Position numbers and translations under genes: made by a program. A DNA stretch of 64,000 nucleotides from Vibrionales bacterium SWAT-3 (GTDB lineage: Bacteria; Pseudomonadota; Gammaproteobacteria; Enterobacterales; Vibrionaceae): assembly GCA_000169995.1 (NCBI GenBank), contig AAZW01000003.1, positions 212,484 through 276,483 on the forward strand, given 5' to 3'. The notes under the pieces are model-generated. The model searched no databases. It had not been told where the DNA came from and worked only from the letters and a program-made list of their open reading frames with translations. This document shows positions 54,781-64,000 of the stretch, one piece after another (the stretch's first letter is position 1; every line of letters starts with the position of its first letter).

Positions 54781-57171
54781 CTAAACAATCTTCTGCTCAC
54801 TGTCGCCTGTAAGCTCGCTCTTATCTGACAAAAAACTCGCGACAATCTCTCTCAGTTTGCCTTGGTTCACAGGTTTAGGTAAAAACTCATCCATCCCCAC
54901 ATCAAAACATAAGTGCTTATCTCTCTGCACTACGTTGGCTGTTAGCGCCACGATAGGAATATGTTTCGACGTCCCTTCTTCGTGTGCTCTAATTTGTTTA
55001 GTCGCTTCAAAGCCATCAAGCACTGGCATCTGACAATCCATGAAGATCATCTGATACTCGTTGTGCTTAAATTTATCGACTCCCACTTTACCGTTGTCGG
55101 CAATGTCCACTTCAAAACCAAGCTTCTTGAGCATCATCTTGGCAACTTGTTGGTTGACTCTGGAGTCTTCGACAACCAGTACTTTACCGCTAAATAACGA
55201 AGTTTCAGTTTGAGGCTCAGACTCTTCAGCCTTAATGCTCTCTTTCGCCACCACCGCGGGTTTAGTGGTTGATAGAGGGTCATTGTCCTTAAACGCGACT
55301 TCACCTCGGTTTGGATAGGTAAAGGTCTCGGTTTCAGCTGTTCTCGCTAACACCTCACTGATGGTCCATTTAAGCTGGTTATCTTGATACGGGCGAGCAA
55401 TGTAGGCAATAAACCCCACTTGCTGAGCATGCATTTCGTCTTGCTTACGAGGGTCGGCAGAGATCATGACAAGCTTAGGGCAGGCTTTGCCAAAGCGCTC
55501 TATCAGTTTTCTTGCAAGCTGGAACCCATCGATGGAAGGCATCACTTTATCAATCAACACTAAGTCGTAAGGCGAAGCGTTTTCGACAGACTCTGAAACG
55601 AGCTCTAGCGCTTCGGTTGCGGTTTCACAACATGTAGAGGACACACCAAACGATTGTAGCTGTGTCGACGTGATACGCATGTTCAGCTGGCTATCATCCA
55701 CCAGCAACACCGAGACCTTATTGAAATCGATATTACTCTCGTCGATCTCCAAACACGGTTCAAAGTCAGCCACAAAGTAAAAGGTACTGCCCTTGCCTTC
55801 AATACTGGTTAGCTCAAGCTTGCTGCCCATTAAGGTCACAATCTTATCGCATATGGTCAAGCCCAAACCGGTACCGCCGTATATGCGCGTGGTGCTGCCA
55901 TCCGCCTGCTGGAACTTATCAAATACCGATTTTTGTTTGTCTTCTGCGATACCAATACCGCTGTCAGCAACTTCAAATCGAACTCTCAATTTCTGCTCAG
56001 GCTCAATCACCTTTTCTAAGCGAAGAGAAAGCGTCACATGACCTCGCTCGGTAAATTTGATGGCGTTGCCGACTAAGTTATTCAGTACCTGTCTGAGCTG
56101 GGTTCCATCTCCGATCACCATGGTTGGGATCTTAGGGTCTATCTCCAATTGGAATCGTAAACCTTTTTGTTCGGCTTTCACTCTGAAGGTCGATTCAACA
56201 TCGGCTGCAATACCCATCATTTTCATTGGTTCTTGTTGCAGTTCTAAACGTCCCGCTTCAATTTTCGAATAATCCAAGATGTCGTTAATAAGGTCTAGAA
56301 GAGTTAACGAAGAGGTATTGAGCATGTTGACGTACTCTTTTTGCTCTTTCGGCATATCCATTTCTGAAAGCAGAGACGAAAGTCCGATAATTCCATTCAT
56401 TGGAGTGCGGATTTCGTGGCTCATGTTAGCCAAAAATTCACTCTTGTTGCGATTAGCAACTTCAGCCGTCTCTTTGGCTTTAATCAACTCTTGATACTGT
56501 TGACGAATACGTTCAATTGATTGGTTGTAGCTGTTTTCCAACGTCGATATTTCATCTTTATAAGTAGAGTCGGTTGGCGTTAAAAAGCGTGGTTTATTGT
56601 CTTCAACTTGCTGTTCGTTTATCTGAGAGGACATGGTCATTAAGCGTTTGACAACCAAGCGATAAACAATGGCCAAAGAGACCAATGACAGCAAAAAGAT
56701 TTTCACGGCTTCAAAAGCGAGTAGCAACAGCACTCGTTCTTCGAAGTCATTGAGGATCATACTTAAATCGGATTGCACCGTGAGGGTGGCCAGTGGGAAG
56801 TCTTTGCCCCCCATCTGATACACCATTTCCCATGACTGAGAATACGATTGTCCGGTCGTTGGGCTGCCAAGCTCTAAGATTTTTTCATCAGGGCTTTCAA
56901 TGAGGAGATAACTGACCGAAGGGAGACGAGAAATGCCCTCCGCTTGCACAAACAACTGAGCACGATCTTCAACCCATAGGCTTGACGTCAAACCAGAAAG
57001 GTAGCCAGCTTTAACCTGCTCGATCTGAGAACTGATAAAAGAAACTCGATTTTGGTACTCCACATACAGCCCCAGACCTGTCACTATAACTGTGAATAAG
57101 GTACTGATGGCAATGATGGCCCCGATTAACTGTCGAGAGAGTCCAATATAGCGTTTTCCTTTTTTCACCAT
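54781..57171 (-). CDS. Hybrid sensor histidine kinase with two receiver domains
   Basis: 796 residues: TM1 (about 15-37), periplasmic sensor (38-145), TM2 (147-171), coiled coil, HisKA with H252 in [12 protein letters not shown], HATPase (N-box [19 protein letters not shown]), receiver 1 (about 490-610) and receiver 2 (about 660-780). Receiver 1 keeps the aspartate ([11 protein letters not shown]) but has arginine where the conserved lysine should be (IARPYQ), so it is probably impaired; receiver 2 is canonical ([15 protein letters not shown]). No Hpt domain, so an external phosphotransfer protein is needed. Divergent from a periplasmic binding protein gene that may feed it signals. Confidence 0.93.
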   Translation of the reverse strand: MVKKGKRYIGLSRQLIGAIIAISTLFTVIVTGLGLYVEYQNRVSFISSQIEQVKAGYLSGLTSSLWVEDRAQLFVQAEGISRLPSVSYLLIESPDEKILELGSPTTGQSYSQSWEMVYQMGGKDFPLATLTVQSDLSMILNDFEERVLLLLAFEAVKIFLLSLVSLAIVYRLVVKRLMTMSSQINEQQVEDNKPRFLTPTDSTYKDEISTLENSYNQSIERIRQQYQELIKAKETAEVANRNKSEFLANMSHEIRTPMNGIIGLSSLLSEMDMPKEQKEYVNMLNTSSLTLLDLINDILDYSKIEAGRLELQQEPMKMMGIAADVESTFRVKAEQKGLRFQLEIDPKIPTMVIGDGTQLRQVLNNLVGNAIKFTERGHVTLSLRLEKVIEPEQKLRVRFEVADSGIGIAEDKQKSVFDKFQQADGSTTRIYGGTGLGLTICDKIVTLMGSKLELTSIEGKGSTFYFVADFEPCLEIDESNIDFNKVSVLLVDDSQLNMRITSTQLQSFGVSSTCCETATEALELVSESVENASPYDLVLIDKVMPSIDGFQLARKLIERFGKACPKLVMISADPRKQDEMHAQQVGFIAYIARPYQDNQLKWTISEVLARTAETETFTYPNRGEVAFKDNDPLSTTKPAVVAKESIKAEESEPQTETSLFSGKVLVVEDSRVNQQVAKMMLKKLGFEVDIADNGKVGVDKFKHNEYQMIFMDCQMPVLDGFEATKQIRAHEEGTSKHIPIVALTANVVQRDKHLCFDVGMDEFLPKPVNQGKLREIVASFLSDKSELTGDSEQKIV

Positions 57172-57259
57172 ATAAAAATTACCAATGTTGTTATCTTAGT
57201 AAACTACAATTACTCAACTAGTATAGTAGTAGTCATTCATCAAATAACTAGGGAAGGTT

Positions 57260-58018
57260 ATGAAAAAACATCTTATCGTTGCATCCATAGTCAGTTTGTT
57301 TTCAAGCAGTTATGCTTTCTCAAGCGAGCCTCTTCACTACTACATTATTGCCAGCCAAGCGCAACCTTTTCAGATCGAAACTGACGGGTCATCCCACAGA
57401 GGAATCGTTTCTGATATTGTTGAAGCCGTGTTTGACGATAGCCAGTACGAGATTAACTACCACACCTACCCTTTTAATCGAATGATTGACAAGCTAGATG
57501 CGAGAGAGAACCCAAATTGGGTTACCTACGGCAGTCCTAGTTGGGGAAACATCCAATCAGCAAACCTATCTGAAGAGCCAATTTACAATGTAAAACACGT
57601 ATTGCTGAGTAGCGGTAAAAAGCCGTTCGAGTTCAATACCATTGACGATTTAGATGGTAAAGCAGTGGTATTGCTGGTGGGATTTGAATATCCAAATTTA
57701 GAGCCTTACATACAACAAGGTAAGCTCAATGAGATCCGAGTAAAAGATTATACAGCTGCATTCCGCGTTATTAACCGTGCACCTGGTGATACCGTATTTG
57801 TAGAAATGGAATCACGAATCAAATACAACCTAAACGATCAGAAACTCAATATCGATGATTACCAAATGCAGGACTTCGGTTCAGTCATCAATAACTACCC
57901 AATTCATTTGGCTTTCGACCCAGAAATGGATCCCAAACTCGAGACTTTTATTAACCAACGTTTAGACCAAATGAAAGACGATGGACAGCTTGATGACATC
58001 GTCCAAAGTTACTTATAG
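57260..58018 (+). CDS. Periplasmic solute-binding protein (SBP_bac_3-like)
   Basis: 252 residues with signal VASIVSLFSSSYAFS and the amino-acid-binding type fold (AQPFQIETDGSSHRGIVSDI, ending FINQRLDQMKDDGQLDDIVQ). No permease or ATPase is nearby, while a hybrid kinase is divergent only 88 bp away, so a sensory role is plausible. AGGGAAGG precedes the start. Confidence 0.85.
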   Translation: MKKHLIVASIVSLFSSSYAFSSEPLHYYIIASQAQPFQIETDGSSHRGIVSDIVEAVFDDSQYEINYHTYPFNRMIDKLDARENPNWVTYGSPSWGNIQSANLSEEPIYNVKHVLLSSGKKPFEFNTIDDLDGKAVVLLVGFEYPNLEPYIQQGKLNEIRVKDYTAAFRVINRAPGDTVFVEMESRIKYNLNDQKLNIDDYQMQDFGSVINNYPIHLAFDPEMDPKLETFINQRLDQMKDDGQLDDIVQSYL

Positions 58019-58085
58019 TCCTAGCGTCACTCTATGGCTCGTTAGCGCACTCTAGCGACTTCGGATACCGGAACTACAGAAATAC

Positions 58086-58133
58086 AAAAGGCCGCTCTGT
58101 TTTTAGCGTACAAGCTAACCAGAGCGGCCTTTT
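58086..58133. terminator. Strong bidirectional terminator
   Basis: 14-bp stem AAAAGGCCGCTCTG / CAGAGCGGCCTTTT with an inner TTAGC/GCTAA stem in the loop, between the convergent binding-protein and NADAR genes. Confidence 0.93.
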
Positions 58134-58143
58134 TAATGTGTAA

Positions 58144-58629
58144 TTAATGTGATGTGATCAAATGCAGTTGCTGACTACGAAGTTGTTGGCGCACTGCCAT
58201 CAAAATTTTCCCTAAGTGATTCTCACCGGTTCCATCTCCCCCATCTCCCCAAAAATGGTCTTTATGAGAGTGCTCTTTGATCACCGAATCGCCCGTGCTC
58301 GTTAAAAACAAAGCAAACTGCGGGTTCTGTGTGAATTTCTCGGTCACAATGAATCGCATCACCTCTACACGAATATCGTACCAGTCCTCTCGAACCTGCT
58401 CTTCGTATTGTCGGCTTAACGAGAATGCTTCAGCAGGTGTGCAGGCTTCAAGGATCATGTTTCTCAGCGACGGTGAAGAAAACTTCATCGCCTGATAATA
58501 GTGCTCACTGGTTGCCCACACTTGCCCATCCACCTTGATCGGGCAAGCGGCGAAATTTGAAAGGTATCCGTTCGGATCTTCTGGTTCATAAAACAACACT
58601 TCTTCAGCTTGAGCCACAGAATTCGACAT
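58144..58629 (-). CDS. NADAR-family N-glycosidase (YbiA-like)
   Basis: 161 residues. NADAR proteins hydrolyse N-glycosidic bonds, either of riboflavin pathway intermediates (damage control) or of ADP-ribosylated bases. Motifs GYLSNFAACPI, TSEHYYQAMKF and the final HFWGDGGDGTGENHLGKIL are all present. Start at 58629 with AGGAGAAGG upstream; homology begins there. No partner toxin gene is adjacent, so the housekeeping YbiA-type role is more likely. Confidence 0.9.
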   Translation of the reverse strand: MSNSVAQAEEVLFYEPEDPNGYLSNFAACPIKVDGQVWATSEHYYQAMKFSSPSLRNMILEACTPAEAFSLSRQYEEQVREDWYDIRVEVMRFIVTEKFTQNPQFALFLTSTGDSVIKEHSHKDHFWGDGGDGTGENHLGKILMAVRQQLRSQQLHLITSH

Positions 58630-58852
58630 AGCCTTCTCCTCACCAATGACATCGCATATTTTTGCTTTGCCTTTAAAATTAGTGGCGTCACATATTGCTG
58701 TCAAACAACTTAGTTCAAGAGTATGCCGTCAGCCTGCTTTTAAACGAAAAGTAAAAGCTGCCGAGAAAATTTGTATGAGTGAGCTTTGTGCCCAGAAGGT
58801 AAAATTACAGATGAGAATCAAATGAGAAATGAATAAAGTGCTTATAAATCAA

Positions 58853-58873
58853 AGGGTGGCCTTGAGCCACCCT
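58853..58873 (-). terminator. Terminator of the PA3496-like gene
   Basis: 8-bp stem AGGGTGGC / GCCACCCT, 5-nt loop, followed on the minus strand by TTTGATTT. Confidence 0.75.
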
Positions 58874-58893
58874 ATTACATGCAATCGGGGATA

Positions 58894-59088
58894 TTAGTGA
58901 ATAAGACCCAGCTCCCTCGCTTCTTCCAGACTCAAACCGCTTTCTCTAATTTCTCTTAGAGCCTCGATACGACGACGAGCTTCAGCGGACTTCATTTTCT
59001 TTTCTGGCTTGAAAGATACTTCTTCTTCAGCATCCCACTTGTTTGCAATATTTGTCATTTCATCATGGTTGATAGAATTAATGGACAT
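58894..59088 (-). CDS. PA3496-family small protein
   Basis: 64 residues, charged, with KSAEARRRIEALREIRESG and a final LSLEEARELGLIH. Similar short proteins are listed as putative envelope integrity proteins; the molecular role is unknown. GGAGGAAA precedes the start at 59088, and a longer upstream frame has no such site. Confidence 0.8.
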   Translation of the reverse strand: MSINSINHDEMTNIANKWDAEEEVSFKPEKKMKSAEARRRIEALREIRESGLSLEEARELGLIH

Positions 59089-59413
59089 GTTTTCCTCCGA
59101 AAAGCACCATGTAATGGACAGGTAATCTGTAGCAAATGCTATTTCGCTTGTTAAGAAATTCTGCACTGAAATGTGATGATTCCGACGCTTCACAAAGCTA
59201 ATTAATAAATGGCTCATTTAAACTTTGCCAAAGCCATTTTCTGCCATTACATTTAAAAGATTCCCCATAAGAAATGTGGTTTGATCCAACTCTCACTTTC
59301 CTCCCTCTCATTTCTTGTTTTACCCTGAAAATTCCTGAAATTCTCCAAAATAAATTTCGAGGCACTTCATTGTTTTTGCGCTGTTCGCTTTCACTAAATC
59401 CAACACATGTTAA

Positions 59414-59428
59414 TGATAATGGTTATCA
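59414..59428. promoter_or_regulatory. Fur-type box before the ABC ATPase operon
   Basis: TGATAATGGTTATCA, a 6-3-6 palindrome matching the core of Fur boxes, 23 bp before the first start codon. 59089-59450 otherwise shows no gene. Suggests iron repression of the operon. Confidence 0.72.
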
Positions 59429-59450
59429 ATATCATAACTGAGTATCAATC

Positions 59451-60275
59451 ATGTCTATGGAAAAACCAGATACACCGCTTCTTGAAGTGAAGAATCTATG
59501 CGTCGACTACATCACCGACGACGGTGACTTCAATGCCGTAAGGTCCGTCAGCTTTAGCATAGGGCAAGGAGAAATCTTTGGCCTGGCCGGCGAGTCAGGT
59601 TGTGGCAAGAGCACCATCGCATTTGCTATTAACCGACTTCACAAGCCGCCCGCATTCATCTCTGGCGGTCAAATACTTTTTGAAGGACAAGACCTACTGA
59701 GACTATCTGACAGCCAGCTTAATACATTACGCTGGAGTGAGATCGCCATGGTGTTCCAGAGTGCCATGAACTCACTCAACCCTGTATTAACTATCGAAGA
59801 ACAATTTGCTGACGTACTACGCCACCACAAAGGAATGAGTGATGAACAAGCCAAGGACCGCGCAGAAAAGCTGCTCGACCTAGTGAATATTCCTCGCTAT
59901 CGCCTGACCGAATACCCTCATCAATTTAGCGGCGGTATGCGTCAACGATTAGTGATTGCGATTGCTCTCGCGCTCAATCCCAAACTGATCATCATGGATG
60001 AGCCAACTACGGCTTTGGATGTCGTCGTTCAACGAGAAATATTGCAACAAATACATCAACTCAGAGAAGAGTTCGGCTTCTCAATCCTGTTTATCACCCA
60101 CGATTTGGCCCTGATGAGCCAGCTGTGTGACCGCATTGCCATTATGCGTCATGGCAAGATAGTTGAAGTCAATCAAGCCTATGAGATTCGCAATAACCCT
60201 CAACACTCCTACACCCAAAAGCTGTGGAGTTCATTCCCTAATATTCACAAACATGCTCACGCCACAGCGTGCTAG
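59451..60275 (+). CDS. Peptide-type ABC transporter ATPase (DppD/OppD-like)
   Basis: 274 residues: Walker A GESGCGKST, signature FSGGMRQRLVIAIAL, Walker B LIIMDEPTTALD, FITHDLALM. The usual C-terminal oligopeptide extension with its Fe-S type cysteines is short or absent. First gene of a Fur-box operon with a second ATPase; no permease or binding protein is in the operon, so these must come from elsewhere. Possibly iron-chelate or peptide-siderophore uptake. Confidence 0.9.
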   Translation: MSMEKPDTPLLEVKNLCVDYITDDGDFNAVRSVSFSIGQGEIFGLAGESGCGKSTIAFAINRLHKPPAFISGGQILFEGQDLLRLSDSQLNTLRWSEIAMVFQSAMNSLNPVLTIEEQFADVLRHHKGMSDEQAKDRAEKLLDLVNIPRYRLTEYPHQFSGGMRQRLVIAIALALNPKLIIMDEPTTALDVVVQREILQQIHQLREEFGFSILFITHDLALMSQLCDRIAIMRHGKIVEVNQAYEIRNNPQHSYTQKLWSSFPNIHKHAHATAC

Positions 60276-60283
60276 GAGCCTCA

Positions 60284-61216
60284 ATGTCACAACCAATTAT
60301 GCAAGTAAAAAACCTCGTTAAAGAGTTCACCGTAGGTGGTGGATTTGGCAAAGAGGAGATATTTAGAGCCCTACACGGCGTGAGTTTTGATTTATACCCA
60401 GGAAGAACGCTAGCACTCGTTGGCGAATCAGGCTGCGGAAAAAGTACCTGTGCGAGGCTAATGACCAAGGTTTACCCACCGACAGAGGGCGAAATCCTGT
60501 TCAATGGCAAAGACATCTCAACCCTCAACAGCCGCAAAGACATCTTGGACTACCGCAACCGAGTACAAATGGTGTTCCAAGACCCGTTTGGCTCGTTGAA
60601 TCCGACACATACTATAGAGCACCACTTAACACGCCCTCTCAAGATTCATAAGCAAGTCGCCAACAAACAAGCGCTAGCAGAGCGCCTGGAAGAGTTATTA
60701 ACGCTGGTGGAGTTACCCATTGAAACATTGGCTAAGTACCCTCACGAGCTCAGTGGGGGCCAAAGACAAAGGGTTAACCTAGCAAGAGCACTGGCTGTTG
60801 GCGCTGAGGTCATTCTTGCCGACGAGCCCACCTCCATGCTGGATGTTTCGATTCGACTTGGCGTACTTAACCTAATGCAAAGAATGAAGAAAGAGCTCGG
60901 GATTGGCTTTTTGTACATCACCCATGATCTCGCCACCGCACATTACATCGCAGAAGAGACAGCAGTCATGTACAAAGGACAGATCGTCGAATGGGGATCT
61001 ACTCAGTCGATCTTGACCAATCCTCAACACCCATACACCAAGCTATTGATCTCTGCGGTGCCAGATCCTGATCTACCGTTTGGCGAACTCGTTAAAAATG
61101 AACCAAACTATTCAATAGACGCAGATCGTATTCGAGAGCAAAGCAGTGAAATACAGCATAACGTTAAGCAAGTTGCTGATAATCACTTTGTAAAACAATG
61201 GGATAATGTTGCATGA
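60284..61216 (+). CDS. Peptide-type ABC transporter ATPase (DppF/OppF-like)
   Basis: 310 residues: Walker A GESGCGKST, MVFQDPFGSLNP, signature LSGGQRQRVNLARAL, Walker B VILADEPTSMLD, YITHDLATA, and the C-terminal NPQHPYTKLLISAVPDPD typical of OppF. Start at 60284 with AGGAG; an in-frame start at 60269 overlaps the previous gene. Heterodimer partner of the previous ATPase. Confidence 0.92.
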   Translation: MSQPIMQVKNLVKEFTVGGGFGKEEIFRALHGVSFDLYPGRTLALVGESGCGKSTCARLMTKVYPPTEGEILFNGKDISTLNSRKDILDYRNRVQMVFQDPFGSLNPTHTIEHHLTRPLKIHKQVANKQALAERLEELLTLVELPIETLAKYPHELSGGQRQRVNLARALAVGAEVILADEPTSMLDVSIRLGVLNLMQRMKKELGIGFLYITHDLATAHYIAEETAVMYKGQIVEWGSTQSILTNPQHPYTKLLISAVPDPDLPFGELVKNEPNYSIDADRIREQSSEIQHNVKQVADNHFVKQWDNVA

Positions 61217-61695
61217 ATGAACTAGACACTTGGTTAGAGCGGATCGGAGACTGGTACAAAGCCCGAAAGCATGATCAAGTGGAACGGTTAGAACCTTTGA
61301 TCTTAACGCCTCCAGATGCACTCTGGGGGCCGTTGATCACGGATGAACAAAGCAAAGGCATCGCATGTTGGTTAGATGGCTGCCTGAGAATCTTTACCTT
61401 CTATCGACAGCCGAACGAAAATGCACACCATCAAGAAAAGGCTTACCAATACCTAATGTTTGCTTACGGCAAGCTGCAAGCAGTGTCGTGTGACCCTAAA
61501 GCAGAGCCAGACTTGCAAGAGTGGTGTACTCAGCGGGTTCAGCACCTGTGTGTGCTGGCTCTAGAGTTTGCCAATCAGCAGCAGGAGCCGCGCTGGCAAG
61601 CAGAATCAGAGAAGTTGATCGAGTCACATGTCCGCTTTATGGCCAGCCATCCCCGAAACGATGATCAAGGTAATGTAAAACATCAGATTCACTGA
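61213..61695 (+). CDS. Uncharacterised protein of the Fur-box operon
   Basis: 160 residues, overlapping the ATPase by 4 nt (ATGA). Soluble, mostly helical, with many tryptophans (DTWLERIGDWYKARK, GIACWLDGCLRIFTFYRQ). No family recognised. Tight coupling implies a role with the two ATPases under iron limitation. Confidence 0.75.
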   Translation: MNELDTWLERIGDWYKARKHDQVERLEPLILTPPDALWGPLITDEQSKGIACWLDGCLRIFTFYRQPNENAHHQEKAYQYLMFAYGKLQAVSCDPKAEPDLQEWCTQRVQHLCVLALEFANQQQEPRWQAESEKLIESHVRFMASHPRNDDQGNVKHQIH

Positions 61696-61763
61696 TCACC
61701 GAGTTATTGATCTGATACTTTTTCGTAAAAGTTTTCATCGGTAGCGATGAGTTGGATCTATGA

Positions 61764-61790
61764 AAGCATGATCTAGCCTTGATCATGCTT
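61764..61790. other. Inverted repeat with GATC sites after the Fur operon
   Basis: AAGCATGATC-TAGCCTT-GATCATGCTT, perfect 10-bp arms. The minus strand contains ATGATCAAGG; the same decamer is at 61661-61670 and 29810-29819. It may act as a transcription end or as an RctB-like site. The rest of 61696-62074 holds the rctB terminator and no gene. Confidence 0.5.
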
Positions 61791-61851
61791 CTGTAAGGAA
61801 TATCTTAAGCTATTGATTTTTAATAGTTAAGTGGATTTTAGACAAAAAAAA

Positions 61852-61874
61852 GCGAGTCCCTTGGGGGAACTCGC
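61852..61874 (-). terminator. Terminator of rctB
   Basis: Stem GCGAGT-CCC / GGG-ACTCGC with one bulge; on the minus strand it is followed by eight Ts. About 200 bp after the rctB stop. Confidence 0.85.
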
Positions 61875-62074
61875 AAAAATCTATTCAGTATGATGTAACA
61901 AAATATGAGCCAATCTATTAATCATAAGAAAGGACAAAAGGTTGTCTATTCGGGATAAATAATAATCAACCGAGTGCGCTACTTTGTCATCACTTTGTCA
62001 GCGTTAGGTGCGGTTCTTATCAACACCTAATGTGTTTCAAAGACCCATTCATAGCCCTGAAAACTGGCAAAGAA

Positions 62075-64000
62075 TTAATGACCTATCGCCATTTCATCCA
62101 ACGCTAGGAACACATTTTCATCCAAATGCCCTTCGTGAACTTGCTTACAAACCTTACGACGCACCGCTAAGCCTGAGATAAGACGTTCAATCGAAAGGTG
62201 GCGATTACTGTTACTATCGCGATCGTTATACAGCTCAATTAACTTACTTAGTGTTTCGTAAGGAATGATCTCATCCCCTACTCTCAGCCAATCAAGCTTC
62301 TCAATAAGCTCTGAACACTCTTCTTTGATTGAGGCATGTGAGTGCCCTGTCATAGCAGATAAAGCCGTTATACTGCGTTCTAGAGCCTCTGCAGAGGTAT
62401 ATTTAGAGAGCGTTATCATGATCTCATCAGCGTTAATCTCTACAGAGTGCTTACGTTGTTTAACGCGACGTCCTAACTTGCCTCTTGGTGATGGTGCTTT
62501 ACGTTGGATTGGCTCGAACTCACCATCAATGATTTCAGACAACTCTTCCAGCTTCTGCTTGGAAACCATTTCGTTACGAAGCGGGTTCGGTAGCGTCGGC
62601 GCCATATTACGTTTGCCGGCGTTAGTAGTTCGTGCTCTTGAGTAACGCAGTACTTCTTCCACGTTACATTTAATATCAACTTGATAGTCTGTAGTTTTCC
62701 CTTTCTCGATCAAAGCTGTGATCGTCAAATGGTAACCCCATAAGTTAACCAGGAAGGTATCTTCTTGATCCCCTGCTTCACCAAGCTTTCTCAACTCACG
62801 GATCAGATCCATCGAGAATCGTCGCCAATCGATGTTGCGAGCTAGCTTCTGATTAAGTTCGCTTAACAGCATGCAATCAGAATGACGACGTGCCATACGG
62901 CTTCTGAAGTAAGAATACATTTGGAAAACCAAGGTATGCTGCTTCAGGATCTCTGGCGGGAACAAGAAGAAATAATCACGTGTCAGAAGCTCCTCGTAGA
63001 ACGATGGCTCCCAAACAAGGATGTATAGGTTCGGTTTAATGCGAATTTCGCCGTCAGAGCCCTCTGTAGGCGCTTCTTCCGATGCAGTAATGGTTCTCGC
63101 TAGGAAACGGAAACGATCGCTCTTAAAGCCTTCTGGCATGTTCTCACTAAGCCAACGACCAGTAAGCTCATGCAATTGAAAATCGGTAAACTCGATACGA
63201 TCAATACTGTCACGAATTGAGTCACGTGCAGGGCCGCTATCTTTTTTGCCTCGAAGCGACAAAATATCTGTAATGTAGAGTGGGGTTTTGTTCGGTGTGT
63301 GCTTTGCATCAAGATGGTAATCATCTTGGTGGTGATCATGGTATTGAACGGTGAGTGTAAATAACGCGAATAGCGTCATGAGATCATCAACTGTCATGAT
63401 ATTTTTCGATGATCTTGTCTCGATCACTGCGCGAGTGCCTGAGATCGAAACCATTGATTTTTGGTAACTCTTACGCGTTCGTGGTGGCGCTAACGCTTGA
63501 TCAATAATCCCCGCCCAGTTTGTTGGAGACACAATGAACTGGTCCGCTTCATCTTTCATTGTTGGGGGAGTATTTAGTCCGTGTTCATTCAGCAGGCGTT
63601 TGTTAACTTTGGTTTGGGCTAGGGCTTTAGAACGCTTCTGCTTTTCATTTTGTTTGACACTTTCCGTCACCAAGCTGGTGGCACCCAATACTGATATTAA
63701 TTGGTTAGGGTTAACAAAACGATGCAGCATGGTTTTTCCTGCTAGGCCTTCTTCAAAGCGAACGGGGATTTGCTTGAAAAGACCGATATTTACCGCCGCT
63801 CTCAATCTTTGTTGCAAAGCTGCGCGGGTAACTTGACCATCGGTTGATTCAATAATCTCGGTCGTTGAAACGTATCCATCTTTGCTGCTAAATCCACGAA
63901 GTGAAATTAGGTTAAGAAGCTCAACTATGCTTTTAGTGACACCTTTGAAGTGTTGATATTGTTCAATCCACTCAACGGCTGTTTCAGATACCTCAAATAA
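62075..64000 (-). CDS. rctB: RctB, chromosome II replication initiator (5' end outside window)
   Basis: 642 codons are visible; the known proteins have about 658 residues, so roughly 16-19 N-terminal residues lie beyond the right edge. The visible N-terminus reads LFEVSETAVEWIEQYQHFKG and continues with an HTH region (VTKSIVELLNLISLRGFSS). Long stretches match V. cholerae RctB from memory, such as SPTNWAGIIDQALAPPRTRK and RARTTNAGKRNMAPTLPNPL. RctB binds 12-mer and 39-mer sites at ori2 and starts chromosome II replication. ori2 itself lies upstream of rctB, outside the window. Confidence 0.97.
   Translation of the reverse strand, partial: LFEVSETAVEWIEQYQHFKGVTKSIVELLNLISLRGFSSKDGYVSTTEIIESTDGQVTRAALQQRLRAAVNIGLFKQIPVRFEEGLAGKTMLHRFVNPNQLISVLGATSLVTESVKQNEKQKRSKALAQTKVNKRLLNEHGLNTPPTMKDEADQFIVSPTNWAGIIDQALAPPRTRKSYQKSMVSISGTRAVIETRSSKNIMTVDDLMTLFALFTLTVQYHDHHQDDYHLDAKHTPNKTPLYITDILSLRGKKDSGPARDSIRDSIDRIEFTDFQLHELTGRWLSENMPEGFKSDRFRFLARTITASEEAPTEGSDGEIRIKPNLYILVWEPSFYEELLTRDYFFLFPPEILKQHTLVFQMYSYFRSRMARRHSDCMLLSELNQKLARNIDWRRFSMDLIRELRKLGEAGDQEDTFLVNLWGYHLTITALIEKGKTTDYQVDIKCNVEEVLRYSRARTTNAGKRNMAPTLPNPLRNEMVSKQKLEELSEIIDGEFEPIQRKAPSPRGKLGRRVKQRKHSVEINADEIMITLSKYTSAEALERSITALSAMTGHSHASIKEECSELIEKLDWLRVGDEIIPYETLSKLIELYNDRDSNSNRHLSIERLISGLAVRRKVCKQVHEGHLDENVFLALDEMAIGH

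Noticed and set aside
61696..62074. Replication origin ori2 in the gap beside rctB
   Set aside because: This is the 3' side of rctB. In known vibrios ori2 lies on the 5' side, here beyond base 64000, and no array of regularly spaced 12-mers is seen.
1..64000. CRISPR array, tRNA or rRNA genes
   Set aside because: No regularly spaced repeats, cloverleaf-like genes or rRNA segments were recognised on either strand.

Overview
The window is chromosomal DNA of a Vibrio species, most likely from the secondary chromosome (chromosome II). The strongest evidence is the rctB gene, the Vibrio-specific initiator of chromosome II replication, which runs off the right edge. A vemP-secD-secF set (the marine Vibrio salinity and export sensor module) and many short genes typical of Vibrio chromosome II (DUF3283, YebC-like, PA3496-like, RlmJ) agree with this. 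The species cannot be fixed from sequence alone.

Layout. 1-7.6 kb: a partial MalY-like enzyme, a decayed aroE paralogue beside the tail of a lost OsmC gene, aroQ, OsmC and GFA genes, and a LysR regulator divergent from an SDR-MFS-Old Yellow Enzyme operon. 7.8-12.4 kb: rlmJ and vemP-secD-secF. 12.5-24.8 kb: an accessory block. In it an M16 peptidase gene is split by an ISAs1-type element, and an operon encodes an ABC transporter, a LolA-like periplasmic protein, an outer-membrane barrel and a LytS/LytR-type two-component pair. A second, nearly identical ISAs1 copy in inverted orientation has cut the gene at the head of that operon and a putative lipoprotein gene. 25-31 kb: OsmC/SDR genes under a TetR-type repressor with three matching palindromes, a beta-hydroxyacid dehydrogenase, LysR, DUF2798, YebC and DUF3283. 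31.2-35.8 kb: a coiled-coil membrane protein gene broken by an IS256-family and an IS3-family element; removing both restores one 514-residue frame. 35.9-48 kb: a Fic protein and then aromatic amino acid catabolism (phhA-phhB, acetoacetyl-CoA synthetase, and the hpd-hmgA-fah-maiA operon), interrupted by an alkyl-sulfatase and its LysR neighbour. 48-54.7 kb: an ABC importer of the 2-aminoethylphosphonate type with two phosphatase-like enzymes and a GntR/UTRA regulator. 54.8-64 kb: a hybrid histidine kinase divergent from a periplasmic binding protein, NADAR and PA3496-like genes, a Fur-box operon with two peptide-type ABC ATPases, and rctB.

How parts work together. PhhA/PhhB turn phenylalanine into tyrosine. 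Hpd, HmgA, MaiA and Fah take 4-hydroxyphenylpyruvate to fumarate and acetoacetate, and AacS activates the acetoacetate. TyrR-type boxes precede both gene groups. VemP is a nascent-chain sensor whose stalling should expose the secD ribosome binding site; a stem able to hide that site is visible. Four IS copies have broken or trimmed four genes (the M16 peptidase, the coiled-coil membrane protein, the operon-head gene and the lipoprotein), so this segment has been remodelled fairly recently. I found no tRNA, rRNA or CRISPR array.
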